Shown: one piece after another, positions 57,365 through 64,000 of the stretch
Layout of the letters: the number at the start of each line of letters is the position of its first letter
Position numbering within the stretch: position 1 is the stretch's first letter
Translations under genes and position numbers: made by a program
Source of the DNA: Salinicoccus sp. YB14-2
GTDB lineage: Bacteria > Bacillota > Bacilli > Staphylococcales > Salinicoccaceae
Direction of reading: 5' to 3'
Length of the DNA stretch: 64,000 nucleotides
Assembly: GCF_001265075.1 (NCBI RefSeq)
Contig: NZ_LFKO01000002.1
Span: 573,970 to 637,969, forward strand
The notes under the pieces: model-generated
What the model was told of the DNA's origin: nothing
Database searches by the model: none
The model's input: only the letters and a program-made list of their open reading frames with translations

Positions 57365-57904
57365 ATGAAAGCACTATTGATTATTGATGTACAAAAAGGG
57401 TTCCTGGATGAAAATGATTACGACCCAAGTTATGAAGTTGTGGATTCTGTTGTAAAAGTCGCAAATATATTCAAAAAGAATAATGACAAGGTGATCGCAT
57501 TCAGGCACATCGATGATGACCCGAACAGTCCGATTGCACCAGGTACCCCGGCAGCAGATATTCCTGAAGCCATTTTAGAATTTGCGGATGAAGTGATTGA
57601 AAAACGCTATCCAATTTCATTCAAAGGGACGAATCTGGACGAAGTGCTTAAGGAGAATGGAATCGAAGAGATTTATATATCCGGATTCAACATGGAATTC
57701 TGTATCTTGTTCACCTCCATTGCAGCCGCAGACCGCGGCTATGATGTCACTGTCATTGAAGATTTATGCAATACCGTGAACAATGGTGAGACTTACGGTA
57801 TGGGAGAGATGAATATCGTTGATTTTGTGGGTACAGTCATCGACCGGTCAGATGTCATAAAAAATAAGTATCTGGAAGAGACGGAGTTTAATATTAAGAA
57901 GTAA
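57365..57904 (+). CDS. Cysteine hydrolase, isochorismatase family
   Basis: A 179-residue isochorismatase-like hydrolase (nicotinamidase group). The triad is visible: Asp in ALLIIDVQKGFLD, Lys in EKRYPISFKG and Cys in SGFNMEFCILFTSIAAADRG. Substrate unknown. Ribosome site AAAGGGTGGTTGGATT. Confidence 0.88.
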   Translation: MKALLIIDVQKGFLDENDYDPSYEVVDSVVKVANIFKKNNDKVIAFRHIDDDPNSPIAPGTPAADIPEAILEFADEVIEKRYPISFKGTNLDEVLKENGIEEIYISGFNMEFCILFTSIAAADRGYDVTVIEDLCNTVNNGETYGMGEMNIVDFVGTVIDRSDVIKNKYLEETEFNIKK

Positions 57905-57970
57905 GTTATATGGGAGGAGATGCTGATCAATGTCTCCTCTTTTAATATTCTATAAGTCAAAGGAGCAACC

Positions 57971-58477
57971 ATGAAATCAAAACTGATCATTATACGTGGA
58001 AATTCAGGCGCAGGCAAGACGACAGTGGCTAAAGCATTACAGAGAGGACTAGGTCATGGCACCCTACTGGTATCACAGGATGTCGTACGACGGGAAATGA
58101 TGTTCGTAAAAGATGGCAGAGATAACCCAGCAATCGATCTTATGAGGCAGATTGCCGGGTATGGCAACGGTAAAAGTGAGTATGTCATCGTCGAAGGTAT
58201 CACGGCAGAGAAATGGTACAACGATATGTTCAAAGAGTTGATCGATGATTTTGACGGCAGATACTTTGCCTATTATTTTGATATTCCATTTGAGGAAACA
58301 GTAAGGAGACATAATACAAAACCCAATTCACATGAATTCGGCGAAACGGAAATGAAAAGATGGTGGAATGAAAAAGACTTTCTCAATCTTGATAAGGAGA
58401 AAGTCATTACAAAAGAATACGATTTTTCAACTGTGATGAATGTTATTTTGAGTGATATCAATTATGAAAGAGAATGA
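57971..58477 (+). CDS. Small P-loop kinase (zeta toxin/AAA_33-like)
   Basis: A 168-residue P-loop protein with Walker A IIIRGNSGAGKTTVAKAL, the acidic SQDVVRREM and a lid-type FEETVRRHNTKP. Similar proteins phosphorylate small molecules or drugs. AAAGGAGCAACC precedes the ATG. No partner antitoxin is seen, so a plain kinase is more likely than a toxin. The convergent TSUP gene ends 10 bp downstream. Confidence 0.82.
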   Translation: MKSKLIIIRGNSGAGKTTVAKALQRGLGHGTLLVSQDVVRREMMFVKDGRDNPAIDLMRQIAGYGNGKSEYVIVEGITAEKWYNDMFKELIDDFDGRYFAYYFDIPFEETVRRHNTKPNSHEFGETEMKRWWNEKDFLNLDKEKVITKEYDFSTVMNVILSDINYERE

Positions 58478-58487
58478 TTTGTCCTCA

Positions 58488-59210
58488 TCATAAAATAACC
58501 AAACTGTCCAACAGCAGGTAACACCCTGTAATCAACAGGATGATGTAAACCATGGTTCTGAAAACATGCTGGTTGATTTTATCGAATAGACGCTGGCCAA
58601 CAAACAGACCAATCAATACTAATGGCAACCCCCATAGGCTTGAGATCCACACTGTCTGGTTCGTGCCTACAAAAATCACCTGGATAATCAGGCTTGCCAG
58701 GTAGATGATTAGATAAAAAGCCAAAGTGGTACCCCTTAACGTCGCCTTTTCTGTATCCGTGCCCGAAAAATACAACAATAATGGCGGCCCGGGCATTCCG
58801 ATGCTTGAAGTGAAAGAACCGGAGAGGCCGCCGACCGCCAGGTCTCTCTTATCACTTCTAATAATTCTGAACCTCAGAATCAGAAGCATCGTAAGTATGA
58901 GGATAACGAGCCCTATGCCCATCTTCAGGCTGCTGACTTCTATTAACATGAATGTGATGATGCCGACAGGCAGCCCGATAATGCTCCCTATTATAAACCT
59001 TTTCAGGATCCCATAATCAATATCATCTTTGATTGCCTTGATTAGAAATGCAGATATGACCAATGATAATATCAGATTGATCTGTATGGCTTCTGCAGGT
59101 TCGAATATTAATAGCAAAAAAGGCGTAGCCAAAATTGAAAATCCGAAGCCTGTACTGGTCTGCAGTACAGAAGCGATCAGGATGATCATGATAAATATTG
59201 ATGCTTCCAA
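58488..59210 (-). CDS. TSUP family transporter (TauE/SafE)
   Basis: A 240-residue membrane protein with seven or eight hydrophobic segments in two repeats. SVLQTSTGFGFSILATPFLL and GGLSGSFTSSIGMPGPPLLL are the two family signatures. TSUP proteins move sulfonates, sulfite or other organic anions. A TTG start at 59210 follows the rtcB stop by 6 bp, with AAGTAGG as ribosome site, so it is cotranscribed with rtcB. Confidence 0.88.
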   Translation of the reverse strand: MEASIFIMIILIASVLQTSTGFGFSILATPFLLLIFEPAEAIQINLILSLVISAFLIKAIKDDIDYGILKRFIIGSIIGLPVGIITFMLIEVSSLKMGIGLVILILTMLLILRFRIIRSDKRDLAVGGLSGSFTSSIGMPGPPLLLYFSGTDTEKATLRGTTLAFYLIIYLASLIIQVIFVGTNQTVWISSLWGLPLVLIGLFVGQRLFDKINQHVFRTMVYIILLITGCYLLLDSLVIL

Positions 59211-59218
59211 GTTGAAAC

Positions 59219-60415
59219 CTACTTCGCTTTAAAATTATATACAGGTTTGATCCAGTGCTGGATGTCTGCCGTATCATCTATACGGGAAATGATATCTTCT
59301 GCTGCTTTATATACAAAAGGTGATTCATCAATGGTGCCAGTACCGACTGATGATGAATAAACCTCTTTCATTGAGGCCATGAATTCTTTGATATCGATGC
59401 TCTTTTTGGCCTGGGTCCTGCTCATCACACGCCCTGCACCGTGGGGTGCCGAGAAGTTCCATTCCGGGTTCCCTTTGCCCACGCAGATTAATGAGCCATC
59501 CCTCATATTCAGCGGGATGATCAGGCGCTCACCTTCTCCTGCACTGGTCGCACCTTTACGGATCATACCGTTCGGTATATCGATGAAATTATGCACAGAG
59601 TCGAATGTATCTATCGGAGTCAGTTCCGATGCTTCTACAATCGCATCCAGCATCGCTTTCCTGTTATCATGTGCAAATTGCTGAGCGATTGCCATATCAT
59701 TGATGTATTCATCCAACAGATTCCCTTCAAAATAAGCAAGATCATCCACCTGCTTCCTTTTCTTTTTTCCTGGATTTAGAAGTTTAGTGATTTCCTCAGT
59801 CTGACCTTTTCCTTTTAGTACTCTGAGAATTTCCTGATTATCAGGATGAGTGAGTATAAAATTCGCGATTTTTTGGTGGTGTGTTGCAATCATATGCCCC
59901 AGTTTCCTTGAACCTGAGTGGACAGTCAGCCAATGCTCCCCTTCCTCATCAACGGCAAGCTCGATAAAGTGATTGCCGCCGCCGAGCGTTCCGAGTGAAC
60001 GGCTGATATAGTCCTTTTCTTTGTCTGACAATGCAATTGAAAGCTTTTCCAACTGATGAGTTAAATCTGCTTCAGCCATGACATGAACGCTCTTGCCGCT
60101 TGGGACAGTCTTAGAGACAATCTGATCAAATTGATCTAAAGGCATATTAAAATCTTCCAGCTTATAGGACATCATACCGCAGCCGATATCGACACCGACG
60201 ACATTCGGAGACACTTTCCAGTCATTCTGTGATTCCGGCAACTGTATCGTGGTGCCGATCGTCGAACCTTTTCCGAAATGGACATCAGGCATGATGCGCA
60301 CTTTTGTGCTCTGAGTGATATCACTGTTCAGCATTTTCTCAATCTGCTGCACTGTATTATCTTCAATCGTTTCAATGAATGCTTTCGCAATACCATTTTT
60401 ACCTTTGATCTCCAT
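59219..60415 (-). CDS. rtcB: RtcB family RNA ligase
   Basis: A 398-residue RNA ligase that joins 2',3'-cyclic phosphate or 3'-phosphate ends to 5'-OH ends through a GMP-histidine intermediate. GVDIGCGMMSYKL holds metal ligands, GTLGGGNHFIELAVDEEG and WLTVHSGSRKLG others, and SAPHGAGRVMSR the guanylated histidine. The start is ATG 60415, 7 nt after GGAGGT. It is of the short bacterial type. No RtcA or archease is present. Confidence 0.94.
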   Translation of the reverse strand: MEIKGKNGIAKAFIETIEDNTVQQIEKMLNSDITQSTKVRIMPDVHFGKGSTIGTTIQLPESQNDWKVSPNVVGVDIGCGMMSYKLEDFNMPLDQFDQIVSKTVPSGKSVHVMAEADLTHQLEKLSIALSDKEKDYISRSLGTLGGGNHFIELAVDEEGEHWLTVHSGSRKLGHMIATHHQKIANFILTHPDNQEILRVLKGKGQTEEITKLLNPGKKKRKQVDDLAYFEGNLLDEYINDMAIAQQFAHDNRKAMLDAIVEASELTPIDTFDSVHNFIDIPNGMIRKGATSAGEGERLIIPLNMRDGSLICVGKGNPEWNFSAPHGAGRVMSRTQAKKSIDIKEFMASMKEVYSSSVGTGTIDESPFVYKAAEDIISRIDDTADIQHWIKPVYNFKAK

Positions 60416-60535
60416 AGTGAATACCTCCATAGTATATTGAATAATCGCTAAACACAGAGCTTCAATATTTCTGTATCAATCAGGGTACTAAGAGTATAAG
60501 TGCATATTGGTACGAATACATTAAATTAAAATACT

Positions 60536-60690
60536 ATAAAAAATGAGGCCGGATATCTCCGGCCTCATTCACAGATAAATAATATAATATATGATATCTA
60601 GAGGACAAGCAGTGTCTCTCTATCGGAAGGCGTCGATGAAATCAAATAATATATAACGAAATACTTCGTTGACGTCCTTGTTATGTTATC
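60536..60690 (-). ncRNA. Putative small RNA, copy B of a two-member family
   Basis: Read on the minus strand: TTGAAA, 17 bp, TATAAT, five bases, then TAACATAACAAGG (60676-60688), a variable region of about 70 nt with the hairpin AACGAAGT/ATTTCGTT, a 25-nt block (60578-60602) identical to that in copy A, and a terminator with perfect 12-bp arms AATGAGGCCGGA/TCCGGCCTCATT (60542-60569) and TTTTTT. The gap 60416-60847 contains no coding frame. I cannot assign it to a known RNA family. Confidence 0.78.
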
Positions 60691-60693
60691 TTC

Positions 60694-60722
60694 ATTATAT
60701 TTTAATCTGATTCTCATTTCAA
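60694..60722 (-). promoter_or_regulatory. Promoter of sRNA copy B
   Basis: TTGAAA and TATAAT with 17 bp spacing. Transcription would start at or next to the conserved TAACATAACAAGG. Confidence 0.8.
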
Positions 60723-60847
60723 GGGTTTAAACCTATTTTCTTTATTTGTAACCTGATTGTAATATTGTTCACCAAATAAAAATATGATTTAAACCCCAGT
60801 CCGAAGGCATATACCTTCATTGGAATAGATTTAAATATATTTTATTA

Positions 60848-61342
60848 TTAGGATGTGACTGCTTGTTCTTCAGTCAATTTGGATATAAATCTATCCTTCT
60901 TGTCATTGTTCATGCCTTCCACCAGTTTCAATTCACTCATTAAGAAACCCTGAGCCTGTTTAAGCTGATTTCTTTCACTTGAATTCAGCTTCTCTTCTCT
61001 TTGCATGCTGGATAATCCATAAATCACTTCAGCACATGCTTTTAAACTGCCAGTTTTGATCATGTCATTGTTAAGCTTGTTTCTCTTCTTCCATGTTAGG
61101 TCTTTATCAGATTCTGTTTTATCGATCATTTCTGCAATTTCTTTTACAGTCTCCAAATCTGTAATAGGACGGATGTTCGTTTTAGAGATTTGATCTTTCG
61201 GTATCATTACTCTCATATTATCATTAATCATGTTGATAATATAATACTGTATATTCTCTCCTGCTACTTCTTTTTCTTCAATCGCGGTTATCTTACCTGC
61301 ACCATGCATTGGATAAAATATGTTATCTCCTACTTGATACAA
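60848..61342 (-). CDS. CarD/CdnL-like transcriptional regulator
   Basis: A 164-residue protein with an N-terminal RNA polymerase-interacting domain (YQVGDNIFYPMHGAGKITAI) and a helical C-terminal domain (EVIYGLSSMQREEKLNSSER), the CarD/CdnL layout. It binds RNA polymerase and stabilises open complexes. I start at a TTG at 61342, 7 nt after GGAGG; the longer frame places that site inside the protein. A consensus promoter lies at 61407-61436. Confidence 0.9.
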   Translation of the reverse strand: MYQVGDNIFYPMHGAGKITAIEEKEVAGENIQYYIINMINDNMRVMIPKDQISKTNIRPITDLETVKEIAEMIDKTESDKDLTWKKRNKLNNDMIKTGSLKACAEVIYGLSSMQREEKLNSSERNQLKQAQGFLMSELKLVEGMNNDKKDRFISKLTEEQAVTS

Positions 61343-61406
61343 AGCATCGCCTCCATAATTTCTTACTTTAAGCATAACACACAAAGTTGAATTAGTAAAA
61401 TATTCT

Positions 61407-61436
61407 ATCTTAACATTGTTATTATCTCTATGTCAA
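61407..61436 (-). promoter_or_regulatory. Promoter of the carD-like gene
   Basis: A perfect TTGACA with TAAGAT after 18 bp on the minus strand, about 65 bp before the start codon. Confidence 0.7.
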
Positions 61437-61487
61437 TACATTTTAATGAAGGATATTTTACGTTAAAAATAAAGAAAATTAAAGACC

Positions 61488-61521
61488 AAAAATCCATATT
61501 GATTTCTCAATATGGATTTTT
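61488..61521. terminator. Strong symmetric hairpin after the aldo/keto reductase remnant
   Basis: Perfect 15-bp arms AAAAATCCATATTGA and TCAATATGGATTTTT around TTTC; U-tracts on both strands. It lies just beyond the end of the remnant at 61530 on the minus strand. Confidence 0.85.
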
Positions 61522-61529
61522 AACATTTA

Positions 61530-61920
61530 TTATTCAGGTGTTTTTGAATTGTTCATTCCTGTTACGATATCCAAGTCATTATAATCTACAATATGACCAT
61601 TCTTGCCACCCAACGTTGATATCTTTTCATGTCGGACTTTTCTAGAGGTATTTATGAACATCCAGACTTTCTTTCATACGCTCTTTGTGTACTGATTTAA
61701 GAATAGTAATCACACCGCATTCAAGGTACCACCTCAAAATGATCTGGACAACTGTTTCTACCGGCTCTATCTGGAAACATCATATCCTTCAATCGGCATT
61801 TCAACACTATTGCTCAATTTTATCCGTTTCATAAATATGATTTTCTCGTATAGATTCAGTCTTTGTTCCTTACAATTATACATCTACACCAGGTAACTTA
61901 ACAAACTCAGAACTGGAATC
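61530..61920 (-). pseudogene. Aldo/keto reductase, heavily degraded
   Basis: Minus-strand pieces in different frames align with one aldo/keto reductase: EFVKLPGVDV near the 5' side, then VETVVQIILRWYLECGVITI followed by LKSVHKERMKESLDVHKYL, and finally KISTLGGKNGHIVDYNDLDI with VTGMNNSKTPE and a stop at 61530. The catalytic Tyr-Lys-His part is missing and stops occur inside. Only the C-terminal NADPH-binding part is recognisable. Confidence 0.75.
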
Positions 61921-61935
61921 TAGAAACTAAAACTT

Positions 61936-62298
61936 TCACCAGTTCGAAGTGTAGAAAAAATTATACTTATTGAAATCAATAAATTTAGCATGATAGAAGT
62001 CCGCTGCTGCCTGATCAATATATGTGTGATAAATTCTCCCATAATCATAAGAACCAAAAAATGGTCCTGGAAAAGTCGGCAGTAGTAGATTGGCTTTCTC
62101 TCTATTGTATCGAGTATCATTAAGTATTTGATATAAGTCCTCAATGCTTTCCTCCGTCAGTTTAACTTTACCGCAATTTGGAATATCAAATTTATCTACA
62201 AAGTAACCTTGTAATGCATTGAACTTTCTATAGTAGCTGTATTCGATAACCTCAGAAGTTTCTTTTTCTTCTAAATATAAGTATGCATCTAATCCCAT
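61936..62298 (-). CDS. Hypothetical protein (MGLDAYLY N-terminus)
   Basis: A 120-residue soluble protein beginning MGLDAYLYLEEKETSEVIEY followed by SYYRKFNALQGYFVDKF. The MGLD-x-Y-L start with a YxRK segment is shared by small proteins often seen in phages and plasmids; no function is known to me. It lies 11 bp downstream of radC on the same strand, with a weak ribosome site (AAGGGGTAAATT). It may have been added to the radC operon recently. Confidence 0.65.
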   Translation of the reverse strand: MGLDAYLYLEEKETSEVIEYSYYRKFNALQGYFVDKFDIPNCGKVKLTEESIEDLYQILNDTRYNREKANLLLPTFPGPFFGSYDYGRIYHTYIDQAAADFYHAKFIDFNKYNFFYTSNW

Positions 62299-62309
62299 AA
62301 TTTACCCCT

Positions 62310-62993
62310 TTAAGTGATGTAGTTCATTTCTTTTAGACTAAGATATTTTCCTGAACCTATAATAATATGGTCTAAAAAATCTATTCCGATCAACTCTCCA
62401 CAATCTTTCAACCTTTTCGTCACCTCAATATCCTCTTGAGATGGTGTCGGGTCCCCACTTGGGTGGTTGTGAGCACAGATTATAGCTGCAGCGCTCCTTT
62501 TTACTGCCTCTTTATAAATTTCTCTAGGGTGTACTATTGATGTATTCAATGACCCTTTGAACAATGTGTTTTGATGTATCACCATATTCTTAGTCGATAA
62601 ATACAGAACAACAAAATGTTCCTGTTGATAATAGCGCAATTTTTCCATCAGTAATAAAGAGACATCTTCAGGACTTTTTATATAGACTTCCTCTTCTAAG
62701 GAATGTGTGTGCATACGTACAGCAAGTTCCACCATCGCAAGTATACTGATCGCCTTTACCTGTCCTATCCCCTTCAGACTGGTCAGTTCCTGATAAGTGA
62801 TGTCTCTTAAATCTCTGATCGTCTTAAAATCTTTAATTATTCTATTGGCCAAAGTCAGACTCGATTCATCTTTACTGCCCGAATTAATGATAATTGCCAG
62901 CAGTTCCTGGTTATTCAATTTGTCTGCACCGTATGTCAGCAGTCTTTCTCTTGGTTTATCTGAAGCATGCATCTCCCTGATCATCAAGTTCAT
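62310..62993 (-). CDS. radC: RadC family JAB-domain protein
   Basis: A 227-residue protein with an N-terminal helix-hairpin-helix (LTSLKGIGQVKAISILAMVE) and a C-terminal MPN+/JAB metalloprotease-like domain with the full motif CAHNHPSGDPTPSQEDIEVT. Despite its name the role in repair is doubtful. Its start overlaps the prepilin peptidase gene by 4 bp. In Staphylococcus radC lies just upstream of mreC; here it is about 41 kb away. Confidence 0.95.
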   Translation of the reverse strand: MNLMIREMHASDKPRERLLTYGADKLNNQELLAIIINSGSKDESSLTLANRIIKDFKTIRDLRDITYQELTSLKGIGQVKAISILAMVELAVRMHTHSLEEEVYIKSPEDVSLLLMEKLRYYQQEHFVVLYLSTKNMVIHQNTLFKGSLNTSIVHPREIYKEAVKRSAAAIICAHNHPSGDPTPSQEDIEVTKRLKDCGELIGIDFLDHIIIGSGKYLSLKEMNYIT

Positions 62994-63706
62994 AAAAATC
63001 CTCCAGTATATATTAGATGAATCTCATCATAGAAATAAAAAACAATCAGTACTCCATTTGTTATAAAAGGAACTAGTGGGACTTTATCCACTCTATTCTT
63101 TTTATATAGGTTAATTATTAATACGAACAATCCGCCTATTAAGTATGTGAACATCACAATATATAGGAAAAAATCCAACGGTGTAATTAAAGTCAATACT
63201 GTAAATAGTTTTATATCTCCGTAACCAACGGAGCCGTAAAATAGTAAGTAGAATAGATGAAGTGTAATGATGACTGCAAAATCACCAGCAATTTCAATAT
63301 AATGGAAATCTGTTAAATATAAGCCGGTAAATAGAAATATCAAATTAATATGATTAGGGATGGTAAACGTCTCAAAATCAAAAATTGAAAGTGGTATTAG
63401 GAAAAGAATTATTAAATAGTAAAGTGTTAAATCTTTCAAACTCAGCTCAATGAATATCGGACATATAAAAAGTATAATCATCAGAACCTCTACAACTAAA
63501 TTTGAAACGGGTATTTTAGTTTTACAAATAAGGCATCTGCCTTTTAAAATAAGGAAGCTCAGTACTGGAAATAGTTCATACCACTTAAGTGGCCTCATAC
63601 AACTATCACATCGACTTCTTCTTAATAGAAAAGATGAACTTTCAGCGGATGTAAGTGCATATATAAATGATGCGCAAACACCACCAAATAGAATTAATAT
63701 AGCCAT
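62990..63706 (-). CDS. comC: Prepilin peptidase (ComC-like)
   Basis: A 238-residue type IV leader peptidase that processes competence pilins. It has the N-terminal zinc-type cysteines (RCDSCMRPLKWYELFPVLSF and GRCLICKTKI), seven or eight membrane segments and the second catalytic motif GYGDIKLF; the first catalytic aspartate is in IFDFETFTIP. AAGGAGGGAGTTAA precedes the ATG. Position before radC is as in other staphylococci, suggesting that competence genes are kept. Confidence 0.93.
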   Translation of the reverse strand: MAILILFGGVCASFIYALTSAESSSFLLRRSRCDSCMRPLKWYELFPVLSFLILKGRCLICKTKIPVSNLVVEVLMIILFICPIFIELSLKDLTLYYLIILFLIPLSIFDFETFTIPNHINLIFLFTGLYLTDFHYIEIAGDFAVIITLHLFYLLFYGSVGYGDIKLFTVLTLITPLDFFLYIVMFTYLIGGLFVLIINLYKKNRVDKVPLVPFITNGVLIVFYFYDEIHLIYTGGFL

Positions 63707-63920
63707 TTAACTCCCTCCTTAAATAACTAAAATCATCATACTCTGCACTTAAATTGTTGTAAAATCGCAATAATTTAAAATCTGAGAGGTTTTTTCTACA
63801 AAAATAAGAAAACTGTATCAAAAATGCTCAGTTTTCAAATATCTGCACGCAGTTTTATAAATTTTGTATATTTGCAAATTCTTTACAATCAAAATACTTC
63901 GCGAATTTCAAGTTTAAGTT

Positions 63921-64000
63921 AGCCACTAGGGTATGACCCTAATCCAGAGTTTGTGAAAGCCTCTGGTGGCTGGGCTTCTCCTCCCCCGAGGGGGAGGAGA
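63921..64000. other. Highly structured GC-rich element at the window edge
   Basis: Nested inverted repeats: AGCCAC (63921) with GTGGCT (63966), enclosing TAGGGT-ATG-ACCCTA (63927-63941) and CCAGAG (63944) with CTCTGG (63961). It is followed at once by TCTCCTCCCCC/GGGGGAGGAGA (63977-64000), an 11-bp palindrome. Base composition differs sharply from the AT-rich surroundings. It could be a structured RNA or a transposon end (IS200/IS605 ends are of this kind); the rest lies outside the window. Confidence 0.55.

Noticed and set aside
57971..58477. Zeta-type toxin of a toxin-antitoxin pair
   Set aside because: The P-loop kinase resembles AAA_33/zeta proteins, but there is no epsilon-like antitoxin gene beside it; it is grouped with small-molecule enzymes instead.
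60694..60722. Fur box at the promoter of sRNA B (AATGAGAATCAGATT)
   Set aside because: Only one half resembles the Fur consensus; without a second half or known regulon this is not supported.
61430..61645. Plus-strand frame of 71 codons near the carD-like gene
   Set aside because: It runs through a perfect terminator hairpin and over the aldo/keto reductase remnant on the other strand, without a ribosome site.

Overview
This window is chromosomal DNA of a low-GC Gram-positive bacterium. The gene order aspS, hisS, amidase, dtd, rel, apt, recJ, secDF, yajC, tgt, queA, ruvBA, obg, rpmA, prp, rplU, mreDC (read right to left, all on the minus strand) and the fused SecDF, the L27 with a Prp-cleaved N-terminus and strong AGGAGG-type ribosome sites point to Staphylococcaceae. 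A Jeotgalicoccus- or Salinicoccus-like genus is my inference; no rRNA is present to settle it.

Layout. 1-20.8 kb is a compact core block on the minus strand: translation, stringent response, purine salvage, recombination, protein export, queuosine, ribosome assembly and cell shape. It carries a T-box (hisS-aspS), an L21 leader and several intrinsic terminators. From about 20.8 to 62 kb the order normal for the family (mreC next to radC and the prepilin peptidase gene) is broken by about 41 kb of accessory genes. Radc and comC resume at 62.3-63.7 kb.

The accessory block holds: a BmrCD-like ABC exporter pair behind a 23-codon leader peptide and attenuator; YitT and Usp proteins; a SAM-riboswitch metNIQ-aminotransferase operon; a YkvI transporter; a complete Fst-type I toxin-antitoxin locus; an 827-bp transposon-like cassette (terminal inverted repeats, 8-bp target duplication) that carries a ykkC-class riboswitch and a NUDIX hydrolase and has split an HTH regulator gene; an Rpn-type nuclease with a frameshift; an SgrR/MFS pair; and, from 41 to 58 kb, a stretch rich in small-molecule-modifying enzymes (about nine GNAT acetyltransferases, GrpB, HIT, APH, NUDIX, HAD, deaminase, methyltransferase, hydrolases). 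Many of these are decayed by frameshift, deletion or a single in-frame TAA.

Two similar, previously unnamed (to me) small-RNA genes lie near the two ends of the accessory block (20.9 kb and 60.6 kb), in the same orientation. They share an identical 5' end after the promoter, a 25-nt internal block and a GC-rich terminator. The most unusual things here are the riboswitch-NUDIX mobile cassette, this sRNA pair, the Fst locus and the exporter leader peptide. All functional statements rest on motif reading by eye; no database search was run.
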